Positions 21,189 to 32,000 of a stretch of DNA of 64,000 nt are shown here, piece after piece (the first letter of the stretch is position 1; each line of letters opens with the position of its first letter). The position numbers and the translations under genes are program-made. Origin of the DNA: Plasmodium relictum (lineage: Eukaryota; Apicomplexa; Aconoidasida; Haemosporida; Plasmodiidae); NCBI RefSeq assembly GCF_900005765.1, contig NC_041685.1, positions 558,001 to 622,000 of the forward strand, in the 5' to 3' direction. A model generated the notes under the pieces. It saw only the letters and a program-made list of their open reading frames with translations. It had not been told where the DNA came from and did no database searches.

Positions 21189-23111
21189 TCATTCAAATAA
21201 ATGGTCAAATTTTTTTAATTCAGATACAAAAAGAATTGTTTGTGCCCATCCACAATTAGGGCCAAATATATTTTTGAGTTTTGTAAATAATTTTATATAT
21301 AATGATTTCGTTAAAGCTTTTTTTTTTTGTTTTACATTTTGTAAACAATTTTTTTTATTATTTTTATTTACATTATTTAAAATTTGTGGATTTTTTATTT
21401 GTATATTATTTGCTTTTTCTTTTGTGTTTTTATTTACATGTAAATCATTTTTATCTATATTTTCTATTAAGTTATTATAATATTTATAAATAATATCATA
21501 AATATGAGTATCTATGGGTATACAATCAAATTTATTTAACCCAAAAAGGCAAATACAGTTAGCTACTTTTAAGCCTATACCAGGAAATTTCATTAATTTA
21601 TCTATGCAATTTTTAGTTTTTTCTTCTTTTCTTAAATCTTCTATCCATTTCTCATTTCCCATTTTTGTTAACATTTTTGCACTTTCTATAACATAGTTAC
21701 TTCTGTAACCAAATCCTAAACTTCTTAAATCTTCTTCTTTTAATTTAGATAAAATTTCGATTTTGGGAAATTCGTAAAAGTCAAAAATTTTCATTTTTCT
21801 TTCTTCTTTTATTTTTTTTTTTATATTTTCATAAAATATTTTATTATCATCGTATACAAATTCATCTTTCCCACTTTGCACATCATTCTTTATATATTTA
21901 TCACTTTCTATTTCTATATTTTTTTTTATACTTTTGCAACTATTTTTTTTTATGTTTATATTTATATGTTCATCATTTTCAGTTTTAACATTTTCTTTTA
22001 TGCTTTTATAGCTATAATTTGTAATATGCTTATTTATATTTTTATCATTCTCTGTCTCCATATTTTTCTTTAAATTCTCATAATTCTCTTTTTTTATTTT
22101 TATATTTTCGTAATATATTTTTTTTACATCTGAATTTATTTCAATCTTACCATTTTTGTATTCCATTTCTTTTCTAGTCTTTATAATTATATCATTATTT
22201 TGAAAAATTACTGTAGCAAGAAATATTCCATAACGCCTTCTCAAGCAATCAATCATCAATGTTATTCTTGGTATATTATTATTAGTTGAACATATAAAAG
22301 CGAAAAAAGATTCAATTGGATCTGCTTTTAATATTCTTAGCCCCCTTATTTTATCAGATATTTCATTCATCCTTTTATCTTTTTTTTTCCATGTTTCTAT
22401 ATTTTTTTCTAAAGGAAATTGTAAATTAAAAAAATCTTGCAGTTCCTTTTCATATTTATTATCTCTGTCATTATTGAAATGGTTTAATGTTTTCATATTA
22501 ATTCTTTTCCTAAGTAAATTAATTTTATTATCATATAGGCATTGATACAAAATATTATTTTCCGTTTCTTTAAATAAAAATATTTTATTATTTATTAATC
22601 CAATGTACGTGTTGCATTCAACTTCACTAAAACAAAATTCCTGTCCTATCAGGAAACAGTACATTAACTGTAAATCGTTTTTAGTAACATTTAAGGTATA
22701 CCAATTTTTTTCATAATTTTTTATTACATAGTATAAGTCTTTTGATTCATATACATTTTTTGCTTCATTGTTTTTTTCTTGAAATGTATATATCTCCTCT
22801 TCTTTTATCTTCCTTTTCAGTAAATTATTATCACTAATCTTAACTAATTTATTTTTTTTAGCAATTTTAATATTATTTAAAAATGTATAGCTATTAATTT
22901 GGGGGTTTAAAATTTTTCTATTCATAATATTTTCTTTTTTAATTTTAAAGGAATTTTTTTTCGTCATTTTTTCAATTTTTAAATTGTATTTCTTTTCATG
23001 GGTACTACTTATTTTATTTAATGTTTTTTGATTATTTTTGTTAATATATTTGCAAATATATATATAATTTATTGCTAAAATCAAAAAAATATGATAAATT
23101 TTCATTATCAT
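21189..23111 (-). CDS. OGG1: 8-oxoguanine DNA glycosylase (OGG1) with leader and insert
   Basis: A single exon of 640 aa. OGG1 landmarks appear in order: the N-terminal strand IGQEFCFSEVE (SGQSFRWRE in human), LQDFFNLQFPL, GLRILKADPIESFFAFICST followed by NNNIPRIT (human [27 protein letters not shown]), LRSLGFGYRSNYV, the helix-hairpin-helix FPGIGLKVANCICL with catalytic Lys515, IPIDTHIYDI with Asp534, and the C-terminal FGPNCGWAQTILFVSEL. The enzyme excises 8-oxoG and nicks the abasic strand in base-excision repair. Residues 300–445 are a Lys/Asn/Glu insert with an internal repeat. Residues 1–23 form a hydrophobic leader, followed by some 80 strongly basic residues, which suggests secretory/apicoplast routing rather than the nucleus; this needs testing. 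A second in-frame ATG is codon 3. Confidence 0.9.
   Translation of the reverse strand: MIMKIYHIFLILAINYIYICKYINKNNQKTLNKISSTHEKKYNLKIEKMTKKNSFKIKKENIMNRKILNPQINSYTFLNNIKIAKKNKLVKISDNNLLKRKIKEEEIYTFQEKNNEAKNVYESKDLYYVIKNYEKNWYTLNVTKNDLQLMYCFLIGQEFCFSEVECNTYIGLINNKIFLFKETENNILYQCLYDNKINLLRKRINMKTLNHFNNDRDNKYEKELQDFFNLQFPLEKNIETWKKKDKRMNEISDKIRGLRILKADPIESFFAFICSTNNNIPRITLMIDCLRRRYGIFLATVIFQNNDIIIKTRKEMEYKNGKIEINSDVKKIYYENIKIKKENYENLKKNMETENDKNINKHITNYSYKSIKENVKTENDEHININIKKNSCKSIKKNIEIESDKYIKNDVQSGKDEFVYDDNKIFYENIKKKIKEERKMKIFDFYEFPKIEILSKLKEEDLRSLGFGYRSNYVIESAKMLTKMGNEKWIEDLRKEEKTKNCIDKLMKFPGIGLKVANCICLFGLNKFDCIPIDTHIYDIIYKYYNNLIENIDKNDLHVNKNTKEKANNIQIKNPQILNNVNKNNKKNCLQNVKQKKKALTKSLYIKLFTKLKNIFGPNCGWAQTILFVSELKKFDHLFE
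21882..22076 (-). repeat. Imperfect tandem repeat inside OGG1
   Basis: Residues 345–369, 370–393 and 394–412 are related units of about 24 residues, with the pattern (S/E)(I/N)(L/K)K·N·(E/K)·E(N/S)D(K/E)·I and a Tyr/Ser-Cys/Tyr-Lys end. They form most of the insert between the two halves of the glycosylase fold. The repeat is visible at the DNA level as recurring AT-rich Lys/Asn codons and probably expanded by slippage. Confidence 0.6.
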
Positions 23112-23931
23112 ATAAAAAGGAATTAATTTATTATAGAAATTCCATGATTTAAAAAAATGTGAAATTTTTATAGAAAAAAAAAAATGCTATTTAAAAATAT
23201 ACATATTTTAAAAAAATTTTAAAAGTATATATCTATTAAAAACACATATATATATACTTTTATATTTAATTTTTTCTAAATTTTGAACTATTTAGGCAGA
23301 TCATTATATTATTTTTATATAAATATATACAATCTTTTTCATTTCTGCGTGGTTAAATATTTTTTAGAGTAATTTTTTTATAAAAATACGAAGCACCATA
23401 TTTTTTTTTTTTTTTGCTAAAATTTTTTTTTGATATAATATAGTTAATGAAAATGAAAGAAACAAAGAATTAATATTTATGATCCATAAACTTAATTTTC
23501 ATTTAAAAATCATAATAGTGTCTTTGCTATGTAGATATATAATGAAAAACATTATAATTTTACTTTTTAATTTTTATAAAAGAATAAAATAAAATAAAAA
23601 AATTTTCTTTTTAGTTATTTGCAAATTATTTTATTTAGAATATCTATATATATAATGATGTCATTTTTAGTTATTAATACGATATGTAATTAAAGATATA
23701 TAGTACCTGATATTGCTATTTTATTTTATTTCATTATTTTCCCTTTTTTTTAAATTGTCAGTAATAATATCCTTGTATTTAAATTCTATATGCTTATTTA
23801 CAGTATTATTATCATAGATTCTTATTTTTTCAAAAAAAAAAATCAGTAAGTTTGTGATTAAATTTATGGCAATATTTTTTACTATATGTGTATTTTTCTT
23901 TTCTTTTCCTTTTTTAAAATAAAAAAAAAAA
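23112..23931. other. AT-rich divergent gap, OGG1 / tetraspan gene 1
   Basis: The shared 5' flank of OGG1 (minus) and the first four-TM gene (plus). A/T runs only; the minus-strand frame at 23721–23978 overlaps the next start and is not convincing. Confidence 0.5.
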
Positions 23932-25043
23932 ATGTTGTATTTAGAAAGATTGAATTCTTTTATTGAAAATAAGTACATCGTGTCTAACTGGAAAAAAAAA
24001 AAATTCGTTTGGAGATATAGCTTTTTTTTTAGTATTTTTTACATATTATTAGTATTTGGTATAGTGTATACATTAATCGTTAAACTTTTGATATCAAGTG
24101 AAAGGTTTAGTAACCATTCTTGTAGCTCTTCTAAAATTGCATCAGTACAAAGAATCTACATGGCAGTATTAATATTTATTATTTTAATGGGATTCATTAA
24201 TTTTTTCTTTTCTCGTTTAACATATTTATATTCGAACTTCACTAATAATGAATTTTTCAATTTAGGGATTTACTACACTGTCGTAGGATTCTTAATAAAA
24301 TATATCTCATGGATTTTGTCTTTAATATATATGTCTTGGTTTTTTTTCCTAATAATTAATACTATTACAATTTTTTCTAGCCCTAATGGATGGTGTAGTT
24401 TAAAGTATAATATGTATGGAATGGATGCTTTAAATAATTGCCTTTTAGTTAAAAACAGAGCTACAGGTATACTAACATTTTAATATACATATATATATAT
24501 ATATATATACATTTCTTTGAATAATAAAATCTTATAATTACATAAAATTTATAGAGATATTATGATACAGTTTTATGTATAAATTTTTTTTTTTTTATCA
24601 AAGGGTGTGAAATTACTAAAGAAGTTATCGTTTTAAGAAAAAAAGAAAGTTGTAATGATTTTAACATATTAAAAGTACAGAGTTTTCTATTTTTGGTTCG
24701 TTCCTCTCCTAATTTAGTATGCTCCTTGAAAGATAAAAAATTATGCGATTTTTTTGTTGATTTTATAAAAAATAAACAAAGTTCTTGGGAATCTTTTCCA
24801 AACTGTTCTGGTAATACAGTTGATTTAAGAGAACAATACTTTTTAGAAGATTCTGACCATAAAAGTGATTTTTATCTATTTTCCGTGTCATTTATTTTAT
24901 TTTGGTTAGTTACTACTATAACATTATTTACACTTATTGTTGTTATAAAAGTCAATACACCTATAGATTCATCTTTTATTATGAATGAAGAAAGATTAAA
25001 TTTATTTTTAAAATTTACCCGCCTTTTAGATGTATGGAGATAA
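23932..25043 (+). CDS. Four-TM membrane protein, tandem paralog 1 (2 exons)
   Basis: Exon 1 is 23932–24466 and exon 2 is 24604–25043, joined through a 137-base GT–AG intron in phase 1, giving 324 aa. Predicted membrane helices lie near 29–53, 73–95, 124–148 and 268–293. The basic N-terminus has no cleavable signal. The large loop between helices 3 and 4 carries conserved Cys residues: PNGWC (C155), NNC (C170), C180, and further Cys pairs. It shares SRLTYLYSNFTNNEFFNLG, SPNGWC, NNC and a Leu-Leu-x-x-Trp tail with the gene at 26480, so the two are paralogs. Four helices and a Cys-rich loop recall tetraspan families, but the tetraspanin CCG motif is absent. I do not recognise a named family or function. 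Confidence 0.75.
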
Positions 25044-26479
25044 TAATATATATATCTTATTTGAAATATTTTTTTTTTATACAATTTAAATGTATTTTTT
25101 TTTGTAATAAAAAATACTTTTTTCATTTTATATATTTTATTTTCTTTTTTAAATTAATATGAGCATTTGAGAAAATTAAAATATTCTATTATTTTATTTT
25201 TATATATCATATACTTTATATTATTTTTAGCTATTTTATTTGTATTTAATTCAAATCACATTTTATTTTTATTTTTGTAATTGATTAAACTTCTTTTTAC
25301 TTTTTAAAACTTAGAAAATTAAATAAATTTTTAAAAAGTATTTAATCATTTTAAAGACTACATTTTATTTAATATAATTTTTTTTATATTAAAATGTTTA
25401 TTAATTCTTTTTATTATATTTATTCTTTAATACTATAAATTTTACTTTCATGTCTTTAAAACACATATTTGGTTTATCAATATTAAGGAGATACTTTAAA
25501 AAAAAATATATAGAAGAAATATAATTAATTAAAACATAATGATTTTTTCTCATGTATTTTCATTTAAAGGATTTTAAGATTAATATAAAATTATGATTTT
25601 TATAAAATTTTTTATCTTTCCTATGCATTTAATGATAAAAAATCAAAAAAAAAGTTATATATTGATCTCATTAATATTGCCATATAAATAAAAATTTCTC
25701 TTTAGTATGTTTAAAATATATACATATATTTACATTTTTAGAATTTAAAAAAATATGTTAAATAAGATACACACAAAAATTATATATTTATGTAAATGAA
25801 ATCGAGCTTATTTATGCACGAATATGCACTAATATATTATTTTATTTTATTTTTTTGTTGCATTGAAAATATAAGTTATAGCCCTAAGTAATTTATTTTT
25901 GAATTATTTTTTTGTTAGAATATTAAGTGAATATATTATATTCCACTTTTTAGATTTATTCTATTTCTAATACAATTTTTGCGATAATCTTATAAAAAAA
26001 AAAAAAGGAAGCATATATATATTTTTATATATCCCATTATTCTCTGTCATATTTTTAAACTATTTTTTTATTTTACTTAAATTTTTTGCTTTTATGAATT
26101 TAAAAAAAAAAAATTTAAATGTAAATAATAAATTAATTTTTCAATAAATAAAGAATTAAAAAAATATATTTATAATAAGAAATTATATTTTTAAGAATTC
26201 TTAAATTAGAAAATCAAAATAATGATAGTATAGTAAATTCTAATATATAATACAAAGAAAAAAAAAAATTAAAATATAATGAGATGCCAAATTAATAAAT
26301 TACAAGGAGAAATTAGAATTATTTAAATATAAATAAAAAATTTAAGTAAAAAGGGGTATTCAAATATATGTACCTTATTTTTTGTATTAAATTACTAAAA
26401 ATTGAAACAAAAAAAAAAAAAAAGATGAAATTTGTTAAATAACTTCATTCTCTTTATACTTATTTGTTATTTTAAAAAA
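25044..26479. other. AT-rich gap between the four-TM paralogs
   Basis: This is the 3' flank of paralog 1 and the 5' flank of paralog 2. Only A/T runs are visible; no relic of a third copy is recognisable. Confidence 0.5.
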
Positions 26480-27499
26480 ATGGATAATAGGAAAAGTAAA
26501 AAACCTGGGCGTATAGCTAAAATGATCAATGAATTTTACATCAACTGGAATTATAGAAGGCATAGTTGGAGAGCTAGTTTTTATTATAATTGTTTAACAA
26601 TCATTGCTGCTTTTAATATTATATTCACCTTAATATTTCAACAATTTATCAAGTCTTTCAATTTTTTTATAAATTATTCGTGTGAATATGCAAATATTAA
26701 TTTTATGTTAACAGATTTATTAATTTTTCTTGTTTTAACAAGTTTCATAAGTATTTTAGCTTTTTTTTTATCCAGAATATGTTCAATATTTTCAAATTTT
26801 ACAATTAATGATTTTATGTCATTAGGAGAATGTATTAAAAGAATTGGATGTACTGCTAAATGGTTCCCTTGGGGATTAGCAATCCTTTTTGTTTTTTGGT
26901 TTGTAATAAATATATTTAATTTAATTACTCTTTATGTTACCCCAAACTTATGGTGTAAGAGGCGTTTAAATATTACAGGCACACTTGTAGTAAACAATTG
27001 CAGAATTTTTGAAGGGAGAAGAACATCGTGCACAAATACGATGATGGAACATGGAGGAAATACGAATATAAGTTATATCCGTAAGTGTAATGACCTAAGT
27101 TACTTAAAAAATCATAATTATTTTATATTTATTCCAGATTTTAGAAAAGAGAGCTATAAACAATGCAACTTTAATAATTTAAGAGTTTGTATAGCATATA
27201 GAGAATTAAGAAATGATCAGCATGCTTCGGAAAAAGCAAAAGGCATGAAAATGGAAGGTTGCCTAGAAAATACTCCAACAAAGGTTGAAGAATTTTATGA
27301 CAAAGACATTCAAACTAGTGATTTATATAAGTATGCTCAAATATTTACAATAGGTAGTAACGTAACATTCTTTCTTCTTATGTTTTTTTTTTATTTTATT
27401 AAGTATACAACTCAATTTGATGGATTATTTTATCAGTCAACAGATAATTCTGAAATTTTCATATTACAAATTTTGCGCCCTTTAACTCCATGGAGCTAA
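26480..27499 (+). CDS. Four-TM membrane protein, tandem paralog 2
   Basis: A single exon of 339 aa from ATG 26480, preceded by an A-run; the frame is open a little further upstream but only from TTG. Helices lie near 32–56, 78–99, 129–152 and 283–307. Shared elements with paralog 1 are SRICSIFSNFTINDFMSLGE, TPNLWCKRRLN (C159), VVNNCRIFEGRRTSC, the Cys pairs QC and VC in the loop, and a tail ending LRPLTPWS (TRLLDVWR in paralog 1). This copy has no intron: the stretch equivalent to the exon junction (RATG|GC in paralog 1) reads straight through as RRTSC, with extra loop sequence. N-glycosylation-type NxT/S sites occur in the loop. Function unknown; a membrane or vacuolar protein is all that can be said. 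Confidence 0.75.
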   Translation: MDNRKSKKPGRIAKMINEFYINWNYRRHSWRASFYYNCLTIIAAFNIIFTLIFQQFIKSFNFFINYSCEYANINFMLTDLLIFLVLTSFISILAFFLSRICSIFSNFTINDFMSLGECIKRIGCTAKWFPWGLAILFVFWFVINIFNLITLYVTPNLWCKRRLNITGTLVVNNCRIFEGRRTSCTNTMMEHGGNTNISYIRKCNDLSYLKNHNYFIFIPDFRKESYKQCNFNNLRVCIAYRELRNDQHASEKAKGMKMEGCLENTPTKVEEFYDKDIQTSDLYKYAQIFTIGSNVTFFLLMFFFYFIKYTTQFDGLFYQSTDNSEIFILQILRPLTPWS

Positions 27500-29040
27500 C
27501 TTTTAATTTTCATTTTTAATATTAATAAATTTAGCTATTTATTCAGAAAATTTCCAGATTAAATTTGTATATATATAGAATAGTAATGCTACATTAATTT
27601 TTGGAACAAATAATATTGTTATAATATCCTTTTTTTTCAGAAGTATTCTTTTATATATTATATTTTCTTAGCATGAATACTTTTATATTTTTCAATGAAA
27701 TTTACGAGAGAATTTGCTATTATGTTAAAAAGTGAAAATAAAGAATAAAAATGCACCTTTTATTCTATTAATAATTTGTGCAAAGGTATATATAATTAAA
27801 AAAGCTTTTTTCTTTAGTAAATGTGAAGAAAATTATAATTTTTCTTATGTAGAATTAATTCTTGAATATGTATTTGTATTAATGGAAATGTTATAAGTTA
27901 CTAAAATGTTTAACAAGGAACAAGATGAAAGAAAATTTCATTTCAATTTTTTATTAATATATTTCTTAAATTTAAAAAAAATTATAGGAATTGAATAATG
28001 CATATTTATTTTAAAATTTTTATTTATAAAATTATAATATTTATATATATTTTAAAAATTATGCATTCAATTGTTTCTCAGACTTCATTCATTTATATTA
28101 TGAATAATCAAATTTTTAGTCTAATCAGAATAACAAAAAAAAAAAAATGTGAAATTATAAAAAATTTTTTTAAAATAATATATGTGTTAAATGATTAACG
28201 CATTCTTACATTTTTTTTTTTTTTTGAGTTAATTCTTTTTAACTGAAGATGAGAAACCGTTTTAGAGATAATCTGCTAGCGATATAGCATTTATTTGTAG
28301 TAAAAATACTTTACACTTTTACATATACATTTAATTTACAACTTTTTTTTGTTTTAATATATTATTAATATATTAACAAAAAAAAAAAAAAAAACAAATA
28401 GCTGTTTTTTATGAATGGTTAATAAAACTTTAATTCAAAGAAATAGGTATGTTAATATTAATGTGTAAAAAAAAAAAAAATAATAAAAATTTAGATCACA
28501 TTAAATTTTCAATTTATTCTTTGAAATTTTTTTCATTTACATATATGTGCATATGTCTTTAAATTAAAAAAGTTTTGAATAACTTTTTCTTTAATAAATT
28601 TTCATACGCATTATTTATATAATTATTTGGAAAAGTTCAAATTTTTTTATTGTATAACTTCAAAAAAAGTAATAAATGCTTTTTTTAATTTCAAATACTT
28701 AAGGAAATACAAATAAAATATTACAAAACATTAGTATATCCAAGTACTATAAAGAGATAAAGTTGTGTTTCTATATAAAATGTTATTTTTAAGATACTTT
28801 TTAACTATTTTTAAAACCTATATATATGAACTTTCTTCTTTAAATAATATTGAACAAAAAATCCTATATATTATAAATTGTATTAGATAATTCAGTTTTT
28901 AAAAAAAGAAAAACAGTTGATTTATAATTCACTAAATATTTGTACTAACTGAAAATTTAATAGAAAGGATAAAGACGTTGAAAAAGATTTTGTTGGAAGT
29001 TTGATAATACAAAATAAAATATATATGTTAATAAAAATAA
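27500..29040. other. AT-rich gap with a small GC-richer island
   Basis: Mostly A/T runs, with one island at 28226–28300 (listed separately) carrying two small inverted repeats. The ORF at 27998–28198 is Ile/Phe/Lys-rich noise. Confidence 0.45.
28226..28300. ncRNA. Possible structured RNA island
   Basis: In the middle of a gene-free gap lies a segment richer in G and C: AGTTAA…TTAACT (28227–28244) is a perfect 6-bp stem with a 6-base loop, followed by AAGATGAGAAACCG, AGAGATAATCTG, and a 4-bp GCTA/TAGC stem. A T-run precedes it. It does not match the box C (RUGAUGA) and D (CUGA) spacing of a snoRNA exactly, and no tRNA fold is present. The strand is unknown. Confidence 0.2.
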
Positions 29041-32000
29041 ATGCACAACATGGAGTTTATGCAAAAAAATGAGTTTTCACTTCCGGCAAGCAACATAGAC
29101 ACTAATGAGAATCCAAATATTGATATGGAAACTGACATCGCAGCTTTCCAACAAATATATAAAGAACGCCATAAGGATATAAATTATGATAAGAAAAAAA
29201 AAAATTCTTGTAGAATCTTGAACAATATAACAAAATATTGTTGCAATATAAATCAAGTGGATTCATTTAATTTTAATAAAAAATATAATGATTTTCTTAG
29301 AGAAGAAGCATGCACAACTGCAGATATTATTTCAAACACTGATAAATTAGAACAAAAAAGTAATGATAATAATTTTTTATGCAAAGATAGCTTTAGTGAT
29401 AAAAATCAAATTAAACATAAAGATACTAATGAATCCTTAAAATTAACGAGTGAATTCAAAAAGGAATATAAAGACATTTATAGAAGACCATCTAATAAAA
29501 ATAAAATTAGAAACCTTGTATATTCACCTGAAAACCCAGTTCAAGTCATAAAAAAAAATAGTTATTTTAACCAAAATGTCTCATTCATTCATAATGGAAG
29601 AAAAATTCCTAATAACGTAACAGAAAAAGATCATAGTAATATATATCAAGAAAATGAAACAATAAAACTAGGAATTTCAAATGCTAATGAAAATGTAAAG
29701 TCATATATGCCTAATAGCTATGTAAATAAAAAATATATAAACAATAAAAAGTTAGAGAATATACTAAAACCAAAATCATTTGAAAACCTAAACAGTATAA
29801 AAACTGGAAAAAATGAATACTTAAAAAATAATAAAATGAGTAATAAAAAAATATTTGAAGAAAAAGAAAATCATGTCAATAAGAAAAAAAATACCATTAA
29901 TGAGGAAGCACGTATTTATAATCTCATAAAAGGTGGCAATATTTGTGCTTTCAAAGAAAAAAAAAACGATACACATAATAAAATAATATTAAATAAATAT
30001 AAAACATTACTTCACACTGATAATGGCAAAAATGAAGATAAAAAATCAGAACAAGTTTTGAAAAATTCTTCTTCATCTTTTAATGAATACTCCAAAAATG
30101 AAATTAACTCATCATGTTCATCAATAAACAAAAGAAACAAAAGAAACAAAATAAAACGAATAAATTTAAATGTAGAATTACTTAACTTTGATAATGACGT
30201 CAATTTAACGCTTTCAAATGGGGCATTCATTAGTGAAAAAAATAATCAAAATAATAACTACTCAATAACATCTTTGTCTGAATTAAAGACAAGAGAAAGA
30301 CCTTTACTTGTAGATAATTTTAGTCAAACGATAAAAAAAAAAAAAAAATTCATCACAATTAAAAAATCTAAAATTCGTAGAAAAATGAAAAAAACAAAAA
30401 AATTTAAGTTAAAAAAAAAAATTTCTAATAAAAATAAGTTAGAATTAAAAAAAAAGAAATCATTAAAGTCGAGGTATGTTAAATATAGAACTAATAATAA
30501 CCTCCAAAAAAATGCTTTTCGTAATAAAAAAAAAAAAAAAAAAAATAAAATAGTGGGGCATTATATAAATGGAAAGAAAAAAAAGATAAATAATTTTAGT
30601 ATTCCATGCTCTAGCATTTATACTAAAAAGTTAGTAAGAGTTAAAATGTACAAAGATATTTCATCAAAAACATTAGATATTGGCAGTAGGAAGTTATCAC
30701 AATTTAATGCATCTAATGGAGACAATAATTCAAGGTATAGTAGTCGTAAAAAGAAAAATAGCTATTTGAATATAGAGAAATGTGATGATGAAAATTCCAA
30801 AAGATGCAAAGATAAAATAAAAAGTTATGGCATAGAAGAGATTGATAAAATGCACAATTTAATGCCAAAAAGCATAAAAAATGTAGAAGTTGATAATATA
30901 AATATGTATAATATTAATAAAAAATTTATTAAACAAAAATTAAGTAATATATGCCGAATGAATTCAAATGTAGGGATTAAAGGAAGCAATATGGAGAATT
31001 CGTGTATTAATAAATTGCTTATAAAAAATGCTATGAGTAATGTGAGCGGCTTAAATTTCAATAATAAAAAAAATGATTCTTCATGTAAAGTAATTAATTT
31101 TAAACATAAAAATTCAGAATTTATTAATTTTAAAGAAAACTTTATTAATTCTAAAGATGAACGTTCTACTTTTGGTAAAATAGAAATTACACATACAAAT
31201 GTGAACAATCAGAATAAGAAATGTAATTACAATGATAAAATTAAAAGTAATATCATCAGAAAATTAAAATACATAGACTCAAAATTTTTTAATATTTCAC
31301 AAGAGCAAGTTAAAAATTATACACATTTTAACCCTCTAAATAATATAAGTTTAGTAGAATATAAAAGGAAATTAAGTGACATAGAAAATAATATTAATAA
31401 TAATTCATTATTAATTGGAGATAACAAACTTTCATTACTTCAATATAAAGATAAAAAAAAATTTCATAAAAAGGATGATGCTGATACTTTAATGATTTTA
31501 CAAAGAGTAGCTGTCATATTGAATGATAAAAAAAAAAGTTTATATACGTATAATTTAGATGATAAAAAAAATAAAAAAGGTATTCTAAAAACGAGTAGCA
31601 ATTTAAACGAAATGTTGTTAAAAAATTTAAAATTTCCTGAATATGAAAAATATGATTTTTATTGTAAAGAAATTAAAAAAAAATATATTAAAAGCAAAAG
31701 TTATGATTCATTCTTTAATGAAAAGTTATTGAATAAAAATATAGGGAACACAAATTTAATTAAAGAAGTTTTATCAAAAAAAAGAAATTCAAAGGATAAT
31801 AATAACTTATTATTTCACGAAAATTTGCTACAGCAGCGTTCTATTATTAACAATAAAAGGACTTTTGAAAATCATGTAAGTTATATATTAAATTCTATAG
31901 TATTTTATTCCAACAAATTAAAGAATATGTTAAATATTTCTATAAAGAGAAGAAATGGCAATGAACATACGTTGGAAGTTAAGCTTTTTATTCTTTGCAT

